Positions 61,247 through 64,000 of a stretch of 64,000 nt of DNA are shown piece by piece. This DNA comes from Amycolatopsis rifamycinica (lineage in GTDB: Bacteria; Actinomycetota; Actinomycetes; Mycobacteriales; Pseudonocardiaceae), in contig NZ_JMQI01000026.1 of NCBI RefSeq assembly GCF_000695625.1, positions 230,795-294,794 on the forward strand, in the 5' to 3' direction. Positions within the stretch are counted from its first letter, which is position 1. The number at the start of each line of letters is the position of its first letter. The position numbers were made by a program, and so were the translations under genes. The notes under the pieces were generated by a model that saw nothing but the letters and a program-made list of their open reading frames with translations, was not told where the DNA came from and made no database searches.

Positions 61247-61916
61247 TTGACGTGAATCCGAGCAGGGGTCGACGCTACCTGCGGTCAGGGCCCGGCGACT
61301 GACGGCTACTCGACGTTGTTTTAGCACACAACGTCGGAACCGCTGGCCTTGCATATCCGGGCAGCAGAGCCTCCAGCCGCCGGACACCACCTGGCGTTGT
61401 TCCCGCGCCTGAGCGACCGCCACACCGCCCGTTGAGCAGCGCCAGGGTCTGCCCGCCGCCTCGTCGCCCTCCCCTGGTAGCTTCCCTCAGTAAGCAGGGC
61501 GACGCCGAACGCTCAGACTGCTGGTCCACAACGTGTTATCGCGGGCGAATGAGACCGCCTCCTGGATCGTCACGATGGGCCGAGTTTGAGGCGAATTCCC
61601 GCGAGGGTAGCCCGGATCGCCCGCGTCGCGAGTTCGTCGGCGGCGCCGATCGCTGCGACATCGCGCTCCTGTCTCAGTCGCGAGAAGCAGCGGCCGCATC
61701 ACCGGTGTGGGTGCGCGCCGGGACCGAGTGCACCGTCAATCGGGCACGACCGCACAGTACGAGAGCGTACGGGGTGTTCGTCACGATCAATCCTTGCACA
61801 GACATCGTCCGCGGCGAGGTATCTACCGAGCTGGTGTCGCAGCGGCCCTGCACGACCAGGGTTTGCCCGGCAAAAAGTCGGGTGAGCGGGGCTTTTCGGA
61901 CGGCCGCTGCGGTCGG
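61247..61916. other. Gap with no supported gene
   Basis: About 670 bases. Minus-strand frames (for example 61487-61702) and plus-strand frames overlap without one standing out. No repeat or RNA-like fold was noticed. Confidence 0.4.
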
Positions 61917-62390
61917 TCACCGGGGCACTGGGTCGTAGCCGCGGGGGCCGCCGGGTCGGCAGCGGGTCAGCCGGCGGATGGTGAGCCAGCCGCCGCGGGC
62001 GGCGCCGTGGTGGGTCAGCGCCTCGACCGCATACGCCGAGCAGCTGGGCGAGAAGCGGCAGCACGCAGGGCGCCGTGCGCTGACCTCGCGCTGGTACACC
62101 CGGATCGCCGCGACCAGCATGTCGGCCGGGCGCTTGCGCCCGGTGCCGCGACGCAGGACCGGGCCCGACGCCACCAGCAGGTGCGGCAGCGACAGGACCA
62201 TCACCCACAAGCAGTTGTTGTCACAGGTTTCGCCGATGCAGCAACCCGCGTCGAGCAGACACGCGTCGCGTACGCAGGAGCCACCCCTCGGCCGCCGGCG
62301 GTAGGGAGGCGGGCCCCACCCTCGCCGGTCGTCGTCGTAGTACCAGCGGCCGGCCCGGTCATACGGTCTGCGACGTCTGCAGAATCCCAT
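61917..62390 (-). CDS. yidD: YidD membrane protein insertion efficiency factor with Cys-rich N-terminal extension
   Basis: 157 residues. The C-terminal 75 form the YidD domain ([57 protein letters not shown]) with the usual Cys cluster. The front 80 residues are unusual: a Tyr/Arg-rich start ([20 protein letters not shown]) and six Cys in [20 protein letters not shown] followed by CDNNC. YidD helps YidC insert membrane proteins. The normal chromosomal yidD sits between rnpA and yidC; this copy stands alone, so it is an accessory paralogue. Confidence 0.85.
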   Translation of the reverse strand: MGFCRRRRPYDRAGRWYYDDDRRGWGPPPYRRRPRGGSCVRDACLLDAGCCIGETCDNNCLWVMVLSLPHLLVASGPVLRRGTGRKRPADMLVAAIRVYQREVSARRPACCRFSPSCSAYAVEALTHHGAARGGWLTIRRLTRCRPGGPRGYDPVPR

Positions 62391-62742
62391 AGCCGGGGAT
62401 ATCCACTTTCACCCGATCGAACCTCAGGTTTATCCGCCTGCCGGCACCGTCATCTCGAGCACCCAGCGACAGCTTCTGAACCACGCGACGCAACGATCGA
62501 AGCGCTTGACCGTCCACCCCGTCCTCTTCGCCGCATCGTCTTTCAGCGTTCAGTTGCCGAGGTAAGCCGGACCTTCGCGGGCGGCCGGCCCATCAGGGTC
62601 TGCTCACGGAAGGGCCGACCGCCGCTCCGACGAAATACGCATTCTGCAACCCCGCCGCAACCCGAAAACATGACTGCCACTCTCGGGCAGCGCGGACCAT
62701 CCACCTCAACAAGAGAGCGGGCCGGCGGCGGCGCGGGATCGA
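62391..62742. other. Gap with a trace of an SDR gene
   Basis: There is no intact gene. A stretch near 62581-62625 (GGCCCATCAGGGTCTGCTC) resembles the PMGRAGQP region of the SDR gene at 63377-64000 and may be a scrap of another copy. It is short and not decisive. Confidence 0.35.
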
Positions 62743-63090
62743 TCAGCGGCGGTCGTCTCCACGCTGACGAGCACCGGCCTTAGCCAATCCTCGGCTGATC
62801 ATGTAGCCGATGGCGAGGAAAGTGATGTAGCGCAATGCTTGTTCGGCATTGAACGGATCACCGCCGGTGCTGGCGTCACCGTCGACCGTTACCGCCGTGA
62901 TCACGATCGCGACCACACCGGCCAGAAAAACGAATAACTCGGTCGTCTTGAAAGCCGGTTTCGTCTCCACCCCGGCCGCGCGTCCCGGAGTCGCGGCACC
63001 GAGGTCTCTCGCTTGCGGACCCGCCGGAGCCGCGTTCGTGGGAACATGCTGTCCGGGAACGGTGCCGGCCGGGCGTCCTGCGCTGGTCAT
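62743..63090 (-). CDS. Two-TM hypothetical protein, copy 2
   Basis: 115 residues, near-identical to the product of 25242-25586 through both membrane helices (FKTTELFVFLAGVVAIVITA and ALRYITFLAIGYMISRGLAK). It differs mainly in the Pro/Ala-rich front (VPTNAAPAGPQARDLGAATP). A GGAGAACC site precedes ATG 63090, and a GTTT-N15-GGGTAT promoter lies upstream. The function is unknown. Confidence 0.75.
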   Translation of the reverse strand: MTSAGRPAGTVPGQHVPTNAAPAGPQARDLGAATPGRAAGVETKPAFKTTELFVFLAGVVAIVITAVTVDGDASTGGDPFNAEQALRYITFLAIGYMISRGLAKAGARQRGDDRR

Positions 63091-63137
63091 GGTTCTCCTT
63101 CGGCCGGATGGCTCACTCGACTCCTACTCGCCCGCAG

Positions 63138-63162
63138 ATACCCGTCGAACTCAGCGACAAAC
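63138..63162 (-). promoter_or_regulatory. SigB/SigF-type promoter, GTTT-N15-GGGTAT
   Basis: Minus-strand GTTTGTC (from 63162), a 15-nt spacer and GGGTAT (63143-63138). The boxes match those of the paralogous gene at 25637-25661 while the spacer differs. Confidence 0.72.
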
Positions 63163-63305
63163 AACCTACCGACGAACGTCTGGATTGGCTCTGACGCGGG
63201 CCTACGGTGCTCCAGCCGTCAGTGGAACCACCCGCAAGGTGTCCTGGGCCCCGCGCCCTGCACAGCGAACGTGCACTGGTGGTGATCACGCCCGGTCGAC
63301 GCAGC

Positions 63306-63356
63306 AACCGCTTCCGCTCGCAGGTCTCCCCCACCCTTCGCCGAGCGGAAGCGGTT
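63306..63356. repeat. Hairpin repeat, copy 3
   Basis: AACCGCTTCCGCTCG (63306-63320) pairs with CGAGCGGAAGCGGTT (63342-63356). The loop CAGGTCTCCCCCACCCTTCG matches copy 2 but for one base. The following AACCCGGTCAGGTCAA is also shared. Only the hairpin end of the longer repeat is present here, just after the SDR gene stop. Confidence 0.8.
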
Positions 63357-63376
63357 CGCCTTCCCCGGGAACCCGG

Positions 63377-64000
63377 TCAGGTCAACGGCTGTCCGCCCGT
63401 GACACCCAGGACTTCGCCGGTGACGTAACTGGACTCCTGGGAAGCGAAGAACACGAACGCCGGGGCGAGCTCGGCCGGCTGCCCGGCCCGGCCCATCGGG
63501 GTCTGCTCGCCGAAGGAGTCCACCTTCTCCTCGGGCATGGTGGCCGGGATCAGCGGTGTCCACACCGGACCGGGCGCGACCGAGTTCACCCGGATCCCCT
63601 TCTCGGCCAGGTCCTGCGCGAGTCCCTTGGTGAAGTTCGCGATGCCCGCCTTGGTCGTGGCGTAGTCCAGCAGTTCCGGTGAGGGCTGGAACGCCTGGAT
63701 CGACGAGGTGTTGATGATCGCCGATCCCCGGGGCATGTGCGGCACGGCCGCCTTGCACAGCCAGAACATCGCGTACAAGTTGGTCTTCAGCACCCGATCG
63801 AACTGTTCGGTGGAGATGGCGAGCAGGCCTTCCTCCTGGGCCATCTGGTAGGCGGCGTTGTTCACCAGCACGTCGATGCCCCCGAGCTCGGCCACGGCCG
63901 TGTCGATGACGTGCGTGCAATGCTGCTCGTCGCGGATGTCCCCGGGCACCAGCACGACCCGCCGCCCCGCCTCGCGCACCAGCTCCGCCGTGCGCTCGGC
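63377..64000 (-). CDS. SDR-family oxidoreductase, cut by the window end
   Basis: The C-terminal 207 residues of a short-chain dehydrogenase. Visible parts are DVLVNNAAYQ (NNAG-type motif), AIINTSSIQAF with the catalytic Ser, the YATTKAGIANF Tyr/Lys pair, VNSVAPGPVWTPLIPATMPE and the ending SSYVTGEVLGVTGGQPLT. The NAD-binding GxxxGxG start lies beyond 64000. The pattern fits the glucose/ribitol dehydrogenase-like stress SDRs (YhdF/YghA type) of about 290 residues. The substrate is unknown. Confidence 0.88.
   Translation of the reverse strand, partial: AERTAELVREAGRRVVLVPGDIRDEQHCTHVIDTAVAELGGIDVLVNNAAYQMAQEEGLLAISTEQFDRVLKTNLYAMFWLCKAAVPHMPRGSAIINTSSIQAFQPSPELLDYATTKAGIANFTKGLAQDLAEKGIRVNSVAPGPVWTPLIPATMPEEKVDSFGEQTPMGRAGQPAELAPAFVFFASQESSYVTGEVLGVTGGQPLT

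Overview
The window reads as high-GC actinomycete chromosome. The codon bias, GTG starts, GAF-ANTAR regulators, a SARP/BTAD activator, the baeRF2 family and an MmyB-type XRE regulator point to Pseudonocardiaceae, probably Amycolatopsis or a close relative (inference, no search was possible). No rRNA, tRNA or CRISPR was seen. The window behaves like a stress-response and accessory island in which genes have been duplicated, cut and degraded.

Layout. 1-4.6 kb: wrecked mobile DNA, with an IS carrying two in-frame amber codons and a frameshift, a truncated IS5-type transposase, and a serine recombinase broken by at least three frameshifts, then a gene-free stretch. 4.6-31 kb: stress and regulatory genes. 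These are two STAS anti-sigma antagonists, three full-length GAF-ANTAR regulators plus an ANTAR-like fragment, a SpoIIE-type phosphatase with a broken partner ATPase, CBS and DUF2188 proteins, a TPP enzyme/alcohol dehydrogenase operon, a Cys-rich copper-storage-like protein, a baeRF2 protein and a CYP152-type P450 with a frameshift. 31-36 kb: two Hsp20s, a carboxylate-amine ligase and a hydrolase. 36.5-55 kb: an intact envelope/signalling block. It has two receptor-like pseudokinases, an FN3 protein-MoxR-DUF58-transglutaminase-like operon, a two-component pair, a SARP, a 26-codon ORF, a LuxR-type regulator, an orphan response regulator, two sister lipoproteins and a 621-residue secreted repeat protein. 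55-64 kb: a second IS remnant, an ImuA'-like fragment, LigD (LIG-POL), DUF2188, SRAP, YidD and an SDR cut by the window end.

How it fits together. Ten sites of the form GNNT-N15-GGGTA, the stress-sigma (SigB/SigF) promoter pattern, sit in front of genes across the island. The STAS, phosphatase and ATPase genes are the usual partner-switching parts that control such a sigma factor. In the 45-55 kb block, heptamer repeats with an exact 11-nt period followed 8-9 nt later by a -10 box lie upstream of the FN3 operon and of the secreted repeat protein. This is the operator geometry of SARP activators, and a SARP gene lies between them. Both kinases lack the catalytic Asp of HRD, and the transglutaminase-like protein lacks its Cys and His, so this block looks like a scaffold or sensor system built from pseudoenzymes.

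Decay. Short fragments of carboxylate-amine ligase, P450, LigD, glycosyltransferase and PP2C genes are scattered through the window, most within 30 kb of a fuller copy of the same gene. A hairpin repeat is present three times.
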